A DNA stretch of 29,579 bases from Christensenella sp. UBA4263 (GCA_002395225.1 DGWH01000115.1:1-29579); one strand, 5' to 3'; counted from the stretch's first letter, positions 1-8,424 are shown. Notes: generated by a model from the sequence alone, not told the origin. Numbers and translations: made by a program.

Positions 1-417
1 AAGTTTGAACAGATTCCGTATTCTCGTTTCATAAAGACACTTGAGTATCTGTGCAAACGGGAAGGGATTCTGTTTAAGACTCAGGAAGAATCCTATACGT
101 CTAAAGCCAGTTTTCTGGATAATGACTTCATTCCGGTCTACAATCCCGCCAGCAAACAAACGGAAGAGTTTTCAGGGTGCAGAGATAACCGATTGTATAC
201 AACCAAAAGCGGCAGAATCATCAATGCTGATCTTAACGGAAGTGCAAATATCGGACGTAAAGCATTTCCTGAACAATTTACGACAGAAAACTGTGACATT
301 TTGTCAAGGCCTGTCATTATTCGGCATCCTGATCACTATCTGTCAAAGTACTCAAAACACAGTCCCGACGGGGATATCGGCTCTGTGATGGAGCCTGTAT
401 CGTTACCTAATAGGTAA
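1..417 (+). CDS. tnpB: TnpB-family RNA-guided nuclease, C-terminal part (cut by window start)
   Basis: The open frame runs from base 1 to a TAA at 415-417 and has no start inside the window, so this is the C-terminal 138 residues of a longer protein. Near the start it has the block F-x-x-IPYSRFI followed by EESYTSKASFLD, then a glycine/arginine patch and INADLNGSANIGRKAFP. These match the C-terminus of the IS200/IS605 OrfB (TnpB) group; the Asp in INADLNGS is the last RuvC acidic residue of that family. The usual CxxC zinc-finger pairs are absent here, as in the ESYTSK-type subgroup. TnpB proteins are RNA-guided DNA nucleases that help keep IS200/IS605 elements in place. No TnpA is visible. 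The last ~45 residues after the RuvC block are not recognisable and may overlap the omega-RNA. Confidence 0.85.
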   Translation, partial: KFEQIPYSRFIKTLEYLCKREGILFKTQEESYTSKASFLDNDFIPVYNPASKQTEEFSGCRDNRLYTTKSGRIINADLNGSANIGRKAFPEQFTTENCDILSRPVIIRHPDHYLSKYSKHSPDGDIGSVMEPVSLPNR

Positions 418-475
418 CCTTACTGGTAGCCGATCAAAAGATTATACCTTTTGACCAGCACATCATCATGTGTTA
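418..475 (+). mobile_element. Probable right end of the TnpB element with two hairpins (omega-RNA 3' region)
   Basis: Just past the tnpB stop there are two small stem-loops: TCAAAAG (434-440) pairs with CTTTTGA (448-454), and CACAT (459-463) pairs with ATGTG (468-472). IS200/IS605 ends carry such imperfect palindromes, and the guide-carrying omega-RNA of TnpB normally spans the gene's 3' end and the element end. The exact end and the guide cannot be placed without an empty-site comparison. The first hairpin could instead be a weak terminator. Confidence 0.4.
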
Positions 476-512
476 TTAAGATGTTTGCATGTTCGATACT
501 GGTTTTACAAAA

Positions 513-610
513 TTTTGCGAGAATCTCGCAAAATAAATCAGAAAACTGTTGACAAACAGACTGACTTGAGTACAATAATAAGAAGTAATGATGCGAGAAT
601 CTCGCAAAAT
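513..610 (+). promoter_or_regulatory. Promoter between two copies of a palindromic operator, driving the AAA15-RloB pair
   Basis: A perfect 10-bp palindrome, TTTTGCGAGA-A-TCTCGCAAAA, lies at 513-533. Nineteen of its bases (516-534) recur exactly at 592-610. Between the copies is a good promoter: TTGACA at 549-554, a 16-bp spacer, and TACAAT at 571-576, so transcription should start near 583. The first copy is upstream of the -35 and the second is in the leader, directly before the GGAGG ribosome site (611-615). This suggests repression by a dimeric DNA-binding protein. No helix-turn-helix gene is next to it, so the binder is unknown. Confidence 0.75.
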
Positions 611-623
611 GGAGGCCAATATC

Positions 624-1937
624 ATGCTTTTGGAGTTCAAAACGAAGAATTATAAATCCTTCGCAAATGAGATGTGCTTTTCAATGACCCCTGCTCCCAA
701 ACAGAAAGGACTTGACTACAGCATCTTGTCGATGCGTGCTGGGAGCAAAATGTATAAAGGCTTATCAACGGCAGTCATCTATGGGCCAAACGCTTCCGGT
801 AAAACTAATGTCATCGGAGCAATGGATACATTTAAAGCTATTGTGATGAGGGGCAACATTCGAAATGCAGATACGGTCTCTCTGAATTATGCAGCAGGAG
901 CTTTGGAGCTGATCCCAAACTGTAATGGTGATAAATTGCCTACGGAGTTTTCCATTCGCTTTGTTAATAATGGCCTGATGATAGAGTACTCGCTGAAGGC
1001 TGATCTTGGTACCTTCATGGAGAAGGATTATTCAAGGAAGATCTTTGAGGAAAAGTTGCTCGTCAATGAAAAGCTGATCTTTCTGAGAAATGATACGCTG
1101 TGTGTAGAACTTCCGACTGCAATTAAAGACTATGTCAATTCGAGTATCAAGCGGAAAACGCCTAAAATGCTTGAAATCGCTGAGAGCAGCCTGGTGGACA
1201 CAGAACTGTTTCTGAATAACGGTTTTAAGTCGATCTATGCACAGAAACTGGTAACGACGATCCTGGATTGGTTCAGCTATAAGTTTATTGTCATTTATCA
1301 TTCTGAAGATCTCAGAGTAGTCAGAAAGTTTGCAGACCCAAAGGCGAACACAGTCTACGTTGAGAAGACATTGACAGATGCGGCACGAGCCTTTGGCATT
1401 ACCGCCAATGCACTGGGATATAAACCTGTCACCGACAAAGAAGGCGAAGACGTTGAACTGTATTCAATCTTTGGCAATAAGATCCTTCCCGCAGAAATAT
1501 TCGAATCGTATGGGACAATCCGGTTTATCAATGAATTTCCGCTGGTAATTCTTGCTTTATTGAATGGCGGCACACTGGTGATGGATGAATTTGATGCATC
1601 TATTCATCCTATGGCACTGATGAACATCGTCAATATTTTCCACAATGATGATGTCAACAAGAATAATGCACAGCTTGTTTTTAATACGCACAACCCGATT
1701 TTCCTGGATGCATCGCTTCTACGCAGAGATGAAATCAAGTTTGTGGAGCGCAACGATGAAACTGGAAATAGCGAACACTATGCTCTTTCTGATTTTAAAA
1801 CTGCTGACGGCATACGAAAAGGTGAGGACTACATGAATAACTATTTCGTAAGCCGATACGGAGCCATCAAGGATATTGACTTTTCACCGATCCTTGAAAA
1901 AATCATCTCAGGAAACGAGGTAATCGGGAATGAGTGA
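624..1937 (+). CDS. AAA15-family (RloA/AbiLi-like) ATPase of a probable defence pair
   Basis: A 437-residue ATPase of the SMC/OLD-like AAA15 (COG1106) type. The N-terminus LLEFKTKNYKSF is the family's first strand; Walker A GPNASGKT is at residues 54-61; the Walker B region VMDEFDASIH is near 319-328; and the switch-histidine block NTHNP is near 353. I start at 624 because GGAGG (611-615) is correctly spaced there; the earlier in-frame ATG at 588 would lie inside the leader operator. It overlaps the next gene by 8 bases, so the two are translationally coupled. Families with this ATPase next to a RloB/TOPRIM nuclease include RloAB and abortive-infection pairs such as AbiL, and the design resembles PARIS and Gabija. 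In those systems the ATPase is thought to sense phage and license the nuclease. The defence role here is inferred from family and pairing. Confidence 0.85.
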   Translation: MLLEFKTKNYKSFANEMCFSMTPAPKQKGLDYSILSMRAGSKMYKGLSTAVIYGPNASGKTNVIGAMDTFKAIVMRGNIRNADTVSLNYAAGALELIPNCNGDKLPTEFSIRFVNNGLMIEYSLKADLGTFMEKDYSRKIFEEKLLVNEKLIFLRNDTLCVELPTAIKDYVNSSIKRKTPKMLEIAESSLVDTELFLNNGFKSIYAQKLVTTILDWFSYKFIVIYHSEDLRVVRKFADPKANTVYVEKTLTDAARAFGITANALGYKPVTDKEGEDVELYSIFGNKILPAEIFESYGTIRFINEFPLVILALLNGGTLVMDEFDASIHPMALMNIVNIFHNDDVNKNNAQLVFNTHNPIFLDASLLRRDEIKFVERNDETGNSEHYALSDFKTADGIRKGEDYMNNYFVSRYGAIKDIDFSPILEKIISGNEVIGNE

Positions 1938-2583
1938 AAAGTTGGAAATAAAAAAGTTCACGCTCACCGTTGAGGGTGAAACGGAGATGTGGTATTTTAA
2001 CTGGCTCCAGGATCAGATTAATGCCAGTCCAGAACGGAAATACAATGTGAGCATTGATGCAAAGAAGCAACAGAGTCCGAAGAAATTCTTTAAAGGGCTG
2101 AATGCTAAAACCACACCGAAGGTGATTCATGTCTGCGATGTCGAGAGTAATGAGCCAGTTCATGTCGATAAGTTTCAGAAAATCTTGTCAGAGATGAAGG
2201 AGGCGAAAACACAGAAAAAGATCACCTACGAACTGGGGTACAGCAATTTTGCTTTTGAACTTTGGATGGTGCTTCATAAACGTGACTGTAATGGTCCGCT
2301 CAGCCATAGAAAGCAGTATCTGGGCCCGATTTGTCAGGCATTTGGGGAGAAATTTGAGGATCTGAATCATTACAAGCAGGAGGATGCCTTTCAGCGCTGC
2401 TTAAAGAGGCTTACCATAGATGATGTGAGAGCGGCAGTTCGCCGGGCGGGTGTGATTACTGCTCAAAATGATAAAGACCAGAAAAAACTGATCCGTTTCA
2501 AAGGATACGCTTATTATCCAGAGAACCCGGCGCTCTCAGTTCATGAGGTTGTCCAGATGATCCTGACAGAGTGTGGCTTATAA
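1930..2583 (+). CDS. RloB/TOPRIM-like nuclease partner
   Basis: A 217-residue protein of the RloB family. It has the TOPRIM-type glutamate motif VEGETEMWYF (residues 14-23), an acidic pair after a hydrophobic strand at 65-72 (HVCDVE), and the RloB hallmark SNFAFELWMVLH at 105-116. The family usually shows DxD or DxE at the second site; here it reads D70-V-E72. Its ATG at 1930 lies inside the end of the ATPase gene (stop 1935-1937). The sharing of one operon and one operator-flanked promoter with the ATPase suggests that it is the effector nuclease, cutting DNA or RNA once released or activated. Substrate unknown. No clear terminator follows on the plus strand, though the hairpin at 2692-2722 could serve weakly. 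Confidence 0.8.
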   Translation: MSEKLEIKKFTLTVEGETEMWYFNWLQDQINASPERKYNVSIDAKKQQSPKKFFKGLNAKTTPKVIHVCDVESNEPVHVDKFQKILSEMKEAKTQKKITYELGYSNFAFELWMVLHKRDCNGPLSHRKQYLGPICQAFGEKFEDLNHYKQEDAFQRCLKRLTIDDVRAAVRRAGVITAQNDKDQKKLIRFKGYAYYPENPALSVHEVVQMILTECGL

Positions 2584-2691
2584 AGAATATGATCAGATCA
2601 TGGGAATCTACTTCTAGCTGAACTGAGGAGCATTGAGCGAGGAAAACCCCGAAGCGTGAATCCCGGCAGCAGGCAGGAGAACAGGAAAAAA

Positions 2692-2722
2692 GGCCGATTC
2701 CGGAGTACCGGAACCGGCCTTT
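2692..2722 (-). terminator. Intrinsic terminator for the minus-strand GH120 gene
   Basis: A 12-bp stem with one A/C mismatch: GGCCGATTCCGG at 2692-2703, loop AGTA, CCGGAACCGGCC at 2708-2719. Read on the minus strand it is followed by six T (complement of the A run at 2686-2691), which suits the GH120 gene ending at 2827. On the plus strand only three T follow, so it would be weak for the RloB operon. Confidence 0.8.
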
Positions 2723-2826
2723 AGTATGTGGATGCGGCTCTGCCGCGCATCAACCGTATGAACACGGATTCGCTGCCGGGCAAAGGAACCGCATTGAAGA
2801 TGGAAAGAAGTCGGCGGCTCCAGGGA

Positions 2827-4821
2827 TTACAGCGGCTTTTCCAGCTCGGCGGCAGAGGCAAAAGGTCCGGGAATCGGCCGGAGACCGCGGGAGGAACCGA
2901 AGTAATCCCGGTCGAAAGTGATGGGCGTGCCGTCCGGATTTTCAAAGCGCTGGGAAGGTTCAAAAGCCATACCGAGGGTATCGGTGCTGATCATCTGGTC
3001 GGTGAAATCGCCCAGGTATTCATAGAGATTGGTGTCAAGGTACGTGCCATCCAGCCCTTCAACCAGCTTGATGGTGATCTTGTGCTTGCTGTCCACCAGG
3101 GCGTCCTTCTCATTCTTCCAGGGCTTGGCGCCGGCAAAGAAGGCATTGCCGCAGGACCAGACGGGGAGATGAGAGAAGTGATACTTGGCTTTTTCAGCCA
3201 TGTTCACAAAAGGCTTGTCCATTTCGAACCAGCTGATCCATTCCTCATAGGTGGGATAATTGTCCGCGTCAAAGACGAAGGTGCCTACCTCATAATTTTC
3301 CGGTGAGAAGGATTTTACCTTGGCGGGTTTCCAGTGCTGCACGAAGATGTTGTTGTAGAAACGGTCATCGCCGTGCAGGATGGTCATGAAGCCGGCCACC
3401 TCGGTCCGGTGCTGGATGTGGTACGGGGTATAGCGCGCCTCCTGGTTCATGCCCGGATGTCCGGTGTTCTCGCCGATGGAGGTGATGGAGCCCAGAATCA
3501 GGTTGTGAATCACGGCCACGCCCTGGGTGGGGAGACGGAGAGCCTGCTGGGAAAGGAGAATGTTGTTGTCAATCAGGGTCGGTCCGTGGCTGACCTCGAT
3601 AAAGATGTCCTCATTGACGGACCAGACATCGTTGACGGCGGAGCGCTCGGGAATCTGATTGTCGTGCAGCAGATTCTGGGTAATCCGTGTTCCCTGTGCC
3701 TGCCAGTCGCACCAGATGCCCATGGTGGAATGGTGGATGTGGTTGCGGCGGAACGTGACGTCGATGGCGGCATGGAGCTTGATGCCGGCAATTTCGGCGC
3801 CGGCCAGCTGTTGCATGTTGTTGATATGATGAATATGGTTGTCCTCAATGATGCTGAAGACGGCGCCCATCCGTCCCACGATGCCGGTCTGTTCGCAGTC
3901 GTGAATGTTGCAGCGGCGGATGATGTGCGAGCCGATGTTTTCCTTGAGCCACCCGTGATACTGACCTCGGCAGACCGCGTCGCGCTCCATCTGGGTGGGG
4001 GTCTTTACATGTTTAAAGGTAAAGAAATGGTCATTGACCTCGTCGTAGTACTTGCCCAGCGAGATGCCGCAGCAGCGGCTGTTGCTCAGTTCGCAGTCCT
4101 CAATGATCCAGCCCTTGGACCAGTGGGGGCCCACCATGCCGTCCTGATAGGCCGCGGGCGGTGCCCAGGTGGTGGCTGCCTTGCTGATGCTGAAGCCGGA
4201 GAGGGTGATGTAGTTGATGCCGGTTTCGGAGGGCATGAAGCAGTTGCGCCGGACATTGATTTCAACACATTCCTCGTTGGGATCCTCATCGTGGAAATTG
4301 GCATAAATGAGGGTTTCATCCTTTTCCTCATCCTGCTCGGTATACCATTTATAAATGGAAAAGTCCGGATCCCAGGAGGGGAGATAACGCTTTCCGTCCA
4401 GACATTCCTTGAGGGTGGTTGCCTCATAGAGCATCTTTCCGTTCAGATAGACGGCACCGGTGTGGAAGACGAATTCGCCGGAATACCAGTCACCCATGAT
4501 GAGGGTTTTGTACGGATTGTAGGAGCCGAAGACGCTGTTGCTGACGCGGAGAAGCCAGACGTTTTTCTTATAGGGCTTCCAGCCCTCTGCCAGCTCGGCA
4601 CCGGTAATGACGGCCCCGAGGGGGATCTCGCTGCGGTAGGTGATGCGTGCATTTTCAAGACCGGCATGGACAGGGTTGACGTATTCCCGGTAGATGCCGG
4701 GGGCAACGATTACCTCATCACCTGGCTGTGCAATGCGGGCGGCATCATTGATGTGGCGGAACGGCGCTTCCTGGGTTCCGTTTCCATCCTTTGTGGCGGC
4801 GATGTTTACATAATGTACCAT
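2827..4821 (-). CDS. GH120 beta-xylosidase-like parallel beta-helix enzyme (copy 1)
   Basis: A 664-residue right-handed parallel beta-helix protein. Long blocks match the GH120 beta-xylosidase XylC of Thermoanaerobacterium as I remember it: the N-terminal PGDEVIVAPGIYREYV, the block VYLNG, EINVRRNCF-P, GPHWSKGWIIED, GSHIIR, IAGIKLHAAIDV, WCDWQAQGTR and EVSHGP. The XylC catalytic Asp and Glu align with Asp372 (in CDWQAQGTR) and Glu409 (in IEVSHGP), so the enzyme should be active with a retaining mechanism. The gap between them is about 14 residues longer than in XylC. There is no signal peptide, so it should act in the cytoplasm on imported xylo-oligosaccharides. The start has an AAGGA site about 11 bases upstream. 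It is divergent from the sugar importer and paralogous to the GH120 at 8425-10437. Confidence 0.87.
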   Translation of the reverse strand: MVHYVNIAATKDGNGTQEAPFRHINDAARIAQPGDEVIVAPGIYREYVNPVHAGLENARITYRSEIPLGAVITGAELAEGWKPYKKNVWLLRVSNSVFGSYNPYKTLIMGDWYSGEFVFHTGAVYLNGKMLYEATTLKECLDGKRYLPSWDPDFSIYKWYTEQDEEKDETLIYANFHDEDPNEECVEINVRRNCFMPSETGINYITLSGFSISKAATTWAPPAAYQDGMVGPHWSKGWIIEDCELSNSRCCGISLGKYYDEVNDHFFTFKHVKTPTQMERDAVCRGQYHGWLKENIGSHIIRRCNIHDCEQTGIVGRMGAVFSIIEDNHIHHINNMQQLAGAEIAGIKLHAAIDVTFRRNHIHHSTMGIWCDWQAQGTRITQNLLHDNQIPERSAVNDVWSVNEDIFIEVSHGPTLIDNNILLSQQALRLPTQGVAVIHNLILGSITSIGENTGHPGMNQEARYTPYHIQHRTEVAGFMTILHGDDRFYNNIFVQHWKPAKVKSFSPENYEVGTFVFDADNYPTYEEWISWFEMDKPFVNMAEKAKYHFSHLPVWSCGNAFFAGAKPWKNEKDALVDSKHKITIKLVEGLDGTYLDTNLYEYLGDFTDQMISTDTLGMAFEPSQRFENPDGTPITFDRDYFGSSRGLRPIPGPFASAAELEKPL

Positions 4822-4875
4822 GTTCTATCAGTCCTTTCATCATCAAGTGAACGCACTGGGGGCGTCGACGGACAC

Positions 4876-4905
4876 ATTATATCATTCAGGAAAACGGGGA
4901 TGCAA
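4876..4905 (-). promoter_or_regulatory. Promoter of GH120 copy 1
   Basis: Read on the minus strand: TTGCAT (4905-4900), an 18-bp spacer, TATAAT (4881-4876). The predicted start is near 4869, giving a leader of about 48 bases to the ATG at 4821. Confidence 0.6.
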
Positions 4906-5075
4906 CAGGTGAGGGAAAAGAAATGAAAGGGAGTTACGAAACACACTTTCAAAACTGAAAAGTAAAAAATATTCAAATGTTCTATAGTAAAAACTCACAA
5001 GAAACCCAAAAATGACAGGAATTTACAAAAACATATTAAAATTCCATACAAATTGCACAATATTTACAATGCACC

Positions 5076-5133
5076 TATTCGATTTTGAAAGGATGTGATA
5101 TAATTTTGTCAATAAATCGAGACGAACTCGATT
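5076..5133 (+). promoter_or_regulatory. Extended -10 promoter and downstream palindromic operator of the importer operon
   Basis: TGATATAAT (5096-5104) is an extended -10; the -35 region (about 5076-5081) is poor, which fits an activator-helped promoter. Immediately downstream of the predicted start (about 5111) lies AATCGAG-N5-CTCGATT (5115-5133), a perfect 7-bp inverted repeat, well placed for a repressor. No regulator gene is present in the locus. The rest of the 4822-5187 gap is A/T-rich and shows no gene. Confidence 0.6.
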
Positions 5134-5187
5134 CATGTTGCACAAGGTTGAGAAAATACTCAGCCATAAGGAAAAGGAGGAACTCTT

Positions 5188-6516
5188 ATGACAAGGAAGA
5201 TCTTATGTACTCTGCTCGTTCTGATGCTTCTGTGTGTCGGCGCACTGGCCGAGGGCAAGAACATCCCTGAACTCACGAAAGAGCCGCTGACGATCAAGCT
5301 GTGGGATATCGCCACAGAGGATCCGACCAAGAGCATCCAGGAAGGTGCGGTTGCCCGCTTCATGGCGGACTATCCGAACATCAAAGTTGAACAGGTCCAT
5401 CAGCAGAACGACAACTACAAGCAGCAGCTGATCGTGGCCATGAGCTCCGGCCAGGCTCCGGATATGTACATCCACTGGGGCGGCGGCCCGATGGCTGAGT
5501 ACTACAAGTCAGGTTTTGTCAATGACATCACCGAGCTGTACAACACCTACGACCATCCGGATTTCATCGATGCGGCGGTTGCGCAGGCTACCTATGACGG
5601 AAAGATTCTGGCCATCCCCTTCGGCGGACTCTCCGGCTGCGATATTTTCTACAACAAGACCATCTTCAAAGAGGTTGGCGTTGAGGTCCCGAAGACCATC
5701 ACCGAGCTCGAAGATGTCTGCGAAAAGCTGAAGGCTGCCGGCTATGTGCCGTTCTCCCTGGCCAACGGCTCCAAGTGGACCGGCTCCATGTACTACATGT
5801 ATCTGGTCGCCCGTCATTCCGGCAACGACGAGTTCAACGCCGCGTATGACCAGACCGGTTCCTTCACCTCCGAGGCCTTCATCTGGGCCGGCGAGAAGAT
5901 CCAGGAGTGGGTCGACAAGGGTTACTTCAACCCCGGCTTCAACTCTCTTGTGACCGACAACGGCGAAGACCGCGCTCTGCTGTATGACAACACCTGTGCC
6001 ATGATGCTCCATGGTTCCTGGCAGGTCCGCTCCATCATGACCGACAGCCGTGAGTGGTATGAAGCCAACCTGGGCACCTTCCGTTTCCCCGAGGACGAGG
6101 AAGCAAAGGCAAAGGGCGTTCCGCAGAATGTTGAAATCGGCACCGCCATCGGCAACGGCTTCTCCTTCAACTGCTGGAAAGAAGACGGTTCCGTGGATCA
6201 GGACAAGCTGAATGCCTGCTATGTTCTGGCAACCCAGTACTACAATGATGACACCTACAACAAAGAGCAGATGGCCAACAACACCACCCCGTCCATCAAG
6301 GGATTTGAGGTTGGCGTTGAGGATCCCAACATGCAGGTTGTTATCAATACCTTCTTTGATGCCTCCAACGTCCAGCTCTGGTATGACCAGTATCTGCCGG
6401 CTTCTGTTACCGAAGTGCACAAGGACTGCATGACGGAACTCTTTGGCAAGACCAAGACGCCGAAGGAGATCGGTGAAGCACAAGACGCGGCCATGAAGGC
6501 AGAATTGGCAAAATAA
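5188..6516 (+). CDS. ABC sugar transporter, extracellular solute-binding protein
   Basis: A 442-residue family-1 solute-binding protein. It begins with a signal peptide (MTRK, hydrophobic core to about residue 18, likely cut after ALA at 21). The mature part has family blocks such as LTIKLWDIATEDPT, MSSGQAPDMYIHWGG, AIPFGGLSGCDIFYNKTIFKEVG and MMLHGSW. A cysteine occurs in the signal core (LLC) but lacks the small residue expected before a lipobox cysteine, so the usual lipoprotein anchoring is uncertain. AAGGAGG at 5174-5180 supports the ATG at 5188. It is first in an operon with two permeases and GH120 copy 2, so it most likely binds xylosides or related oligosaccharides outside the membrane. 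Confidence 0.9.
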   Translation: MTRKILCTLLVLMLLCVGALAEGKNIPELTKEPLTIKLWDIATEDPTKSIQEGAVARFMADYPNIKVEQVHQQNDNYKQQLIVAMSSGQAPDMYIHWGGGPMAEYYKSGFVNDITELYNTYDHPDFIDAAVAQATYDGKILAIPFGGLSGCDIFYNKTIFKEVGVEVPKTITELEDVCEKLKAAGYVPFSLANGSKWTGSMYYMYLVARHSGNDEFNAAYDQTGSFTSEAFIWAGEKIQEWVDKGYFNPGFNSLVTDNGEDRALLYDNTCAMMLHGSWQVRSIMTDSREWYEANLGTFRFPEDEEAKAKGVPQNVEIGTAIGNGFSFNCWKEDGSVDQDKLNACYVLATQYYNDDTYNKEQMANNTTPSIKGFEVGVEDPNMQVVINTFFDASNVQLWYDQYLPASVTEVHKDCMTELFGKTKTPKEIGEAQDAAMKAELAK

Positions 6517-6533
6517 TTTTTGCACTCCATACG

Positions 6534-6559
6534 GCCCGCAGGACAACCTGCGGGCTGTT
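6534..6559 (+). other. Intercistronic hairpin after the binding-protein gene
   Basis: GCCCGCAGG (6534-6542), loop ACAA, CCTGCGGGC (6547-6555): a perfect 9-bp stem followed only by TGTTCTT. It probably slows 3' decay or partly terminates, so that the binding protein is made in excess over the permeases, as is common in such operons. Confidence 0.6.
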
Positions 6560-6593
6560 CTTGATCAGAGCATAGAAAGGAGTCGCTCCTGAT

Positions 6594-7499
6594 ATGAATA
6601 AGAAAAACTCTCTTGAAAGGGCGACATCGCGCAGTACAGCCATTGCGGCAGCGGTTTTTCTGTTTCCGGCCCTGGCGATGATCCTGATTTACATGATCTA
6701 TCCGGTGGTGGATACCTTTGTCACCAGTGCCTATCAGTGGAACGGAATTTCCGCCAACAAAGTGCCTGTGGGCATGAAGAACTGGCAGGATCTGCTGAAG
6801 GACGGCGCGTTCTGGTCCGCCTTCCAGCACAACCTGGTGGTCATGGTCTTCTCCATTCTCCTCCAGATCCCGCTGGGCCTGATGCTGGCCACCTTTCTGG
6901 ATGCCGGCGGACGGAAATTCAACATCTTCAAGGTCATCTGGTTTTTCCCGTACCTGATGTCCTCCGTTGCCATCGCGTTCCTGTTTAACTACATCCTCGC
7001 CACCAAGGGCGGCATTTTCTCCGAGATCGCCGGTTTCTTTGCCGGAAAGAAGGTCTATGTGGACCTGCTGGGCAAGAACCCCTCGGCCCTGTTTGCCATT
7101 ATCGGCGTCATGGCCTGGCAGTTCACCCCGTTTTACATGGTCTACTTCATTGCCGGTTATTCCAATATTTCCCCCTCGCTCTACGAGGCGGCGATTATCG
7201 ACGGCGCCACACGGCGGCAGTACCTGTTCAAGATCGCCATCCCGCTCCTGGGACCCATCTTCAAGACGGCCTGCACCATGTCCATGATCGGCTCACTCAA
7301 ATACTTCGATATGATCTGGAACATGACACAGGGCGGTCCGGCAGGCGGGACGGAGCTGATGGCCACCTATATGTACAAGCTATCCTTCCAGAAATTCAAC
7401 ATGGGCTATGGTTCCTGCGTGGCTGCCGGCATGTTCATTCTGATTACCGTTATCGCACTGCTGTTCCAGAAAATCTTTGTGGTAAAGGAGGATTACTGA
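6594..7499 (+). CDS. ABC sugar transporter permease, MalF/UgpA-like
   Basis: A 301-residue inner-membrane permease with about six hydrophobic segments (first about residues 18-38). Near residue 198 it carries the EAA loop YEAAIIDGATRRQYLFKIAIP that docks on the ATPase. AAAGGAG at 6576-6582 supports the start. It follows the binding-protein gene after a 77-base gap holding a hairpin and is separated from the next permease by one base. With the following gene it forms the channel. No ATPase gene lies in the operon; carbohydrate importers of this class often share an MsmK/MsiK-type ATPase encoded elsewhere. Confidence 0.93.
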   Translation: MNKKNSLERATSRSTAIAAAVFLFPALAMILIYMIYPVVDTFVTSAYQWNGISANKVPVGMKNWQDLLKDGAFWSAFQHNLVVMVFSILLQIPLGLMLATFLDAGGRKFNIFKVIWFFPYLMSSVAIAFLFNYILATKGGIFSEIAGFFAGKKVYVDLLGKNPSALFAIIGVMAWQFTPFYMVYFIAGYSNISPSLYEAAIIDGATRRQYLFKIAIPLLGPIFKTACTMSMIGSLKYFDMIWNMTQGGPAGGTELMATYMYKLSFQKFNMGYGSCVAAGMFILITVIALLFQKIFVVKEDY

Positions 7500-7500
7500 G

Positions 7501-8340
7501 ATGGACAAGGAAAAACTGAAAAGCCGCATTTCATGGACCATTGTGTTCATTCTGGCGCTGTTCTGGGTGTTTGTGACCCTGATCCCCTTCCTTTTCATGA
7601 TCATCAACTCCTTCCGCAAGCAGTTTGACATGCTCTCCCAGGGCGTGTTCCATTTCCCGAATCCCTGGTATTTTGACAACTATCCCCATATCGTGCAGAA
7701 CGGATTTTTCGGGTACTTTGGCCGTTCCGTCTTCATCGTGGCCATTTCCCTGGTGGTCATGCTGATCTTCTCGGCTTTTGCCGCCTATCCGCTTTCCCGC
7801 ATGAAATTCAGGTTCCGCAACCTGATCTATGCGGGCATTGTGGCCATGATGTCCATCCCGATGCACGTCACCCTGATCCCGATTTTCAAAATGACCACCA
7901 GCATGGGACTCTATGACAAGCTGATTTCACTGCTGGGCCCTTATGTGGCCTTTGCACTGCCCATGTCCGTGTTCATCCTGACCGGCTTCATGATGACCAT
8001 TCCCAAGGAAATTGAGGAATCGGCCGAAATTGACGGCTGCAACAAGTACAACAACTTCTTCCAGATTATTCTGCCTCTGGCAAAGTCAGGTCTTTCCACG
8101 CTGGCCATTTACAACGGCGTTTCCATGTGGAATGAATTTGCCTTTGCCAACACGCTGCTGCAGACTCCTGCACAGAAAACACTGCCGCTGGCACTGGGCC
8201 AGTTCAAGGGCGAGCATTCACTGGACATGCCGATGATTCTGGCGGTTCTGGTTCTCTCAGCACTGCCCATGATCATCCTGTTCATCATCTTCCAGGACAA
8301 GCTGGTCAAGGGCATGATGGCAGGCGCCGTAAAGGGTTAA
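7501..8340 (+). CDS. ABC sugar transporter permease, MalG/UgpE-like
   Basis: A 279-residue membrane permease with about six membrane segments and an EAA-type loop (EESAEIDGCNKYNNFFQIILP, residues about 170-190), typical of the second permease of CUT1 importers. Its AAAGGAGG site (7484-7491) lies inside the end of the first permease gene, and only one base separates stop and start, so expression is coupled. It partners the permease at 6594-7499 and the binding protein at 5188-6516. Confidence 0.93.
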   Translation: MDKEKLKSRISWTIVFILALFWVFVTLIPFLFMIINSFRKQFDMLSQGVFHFPNPWYFDNYPHIVQNGFFGYFGRSVFIVAISLVVMLIFSAFAAYPLSRMKFRFRNLIYAGIVAMMSIPMHVTLIPIFKMTTSMGLYDKLISLLGPYVAFALPMSVFILTGFMMTIPKEIEESAEIDGCNKYNNFFQIILPLAKSGLSTLAIYNGVSMWNEFAFANTLLQTPAQKTLPLALGQFKGEHSLDMPMILAVLVLSALPMIILFIIFQDKLVKGMMAGAVKG

Positions 8341-8362
8341 CTGAGCCTGAAACAGACCGGCT

Positions 8363-8379
8363 CTGCCGCACTGCGGCAG
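8363..8379 (+). other. Small hairpin between permease and GH120 genes
   Basis: CTGCCGC (8363-8369), loop ACT, GCGGCAG (8373-8379). The T tail is too short (TTT) for a firm terminator. It may tune expression of the downstream GH120 gene, which I take to be in the same operon. Confidence 0.4.
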
Positions 8380-8424
8380 TTTGGCCAATAAGCAATGCTG
8401 AGGCCTGAAAAAAGAGGGGGAAAA

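Noticed and set aside
3334..4926. 530-residue open frame on the plus strand opposite GH120 copy 1
   Set aside because: It mirrors the GH120 gene's codon pattern, resembles no family, and has no ribosome site; the minus-strand GH120 motifs are decisive.
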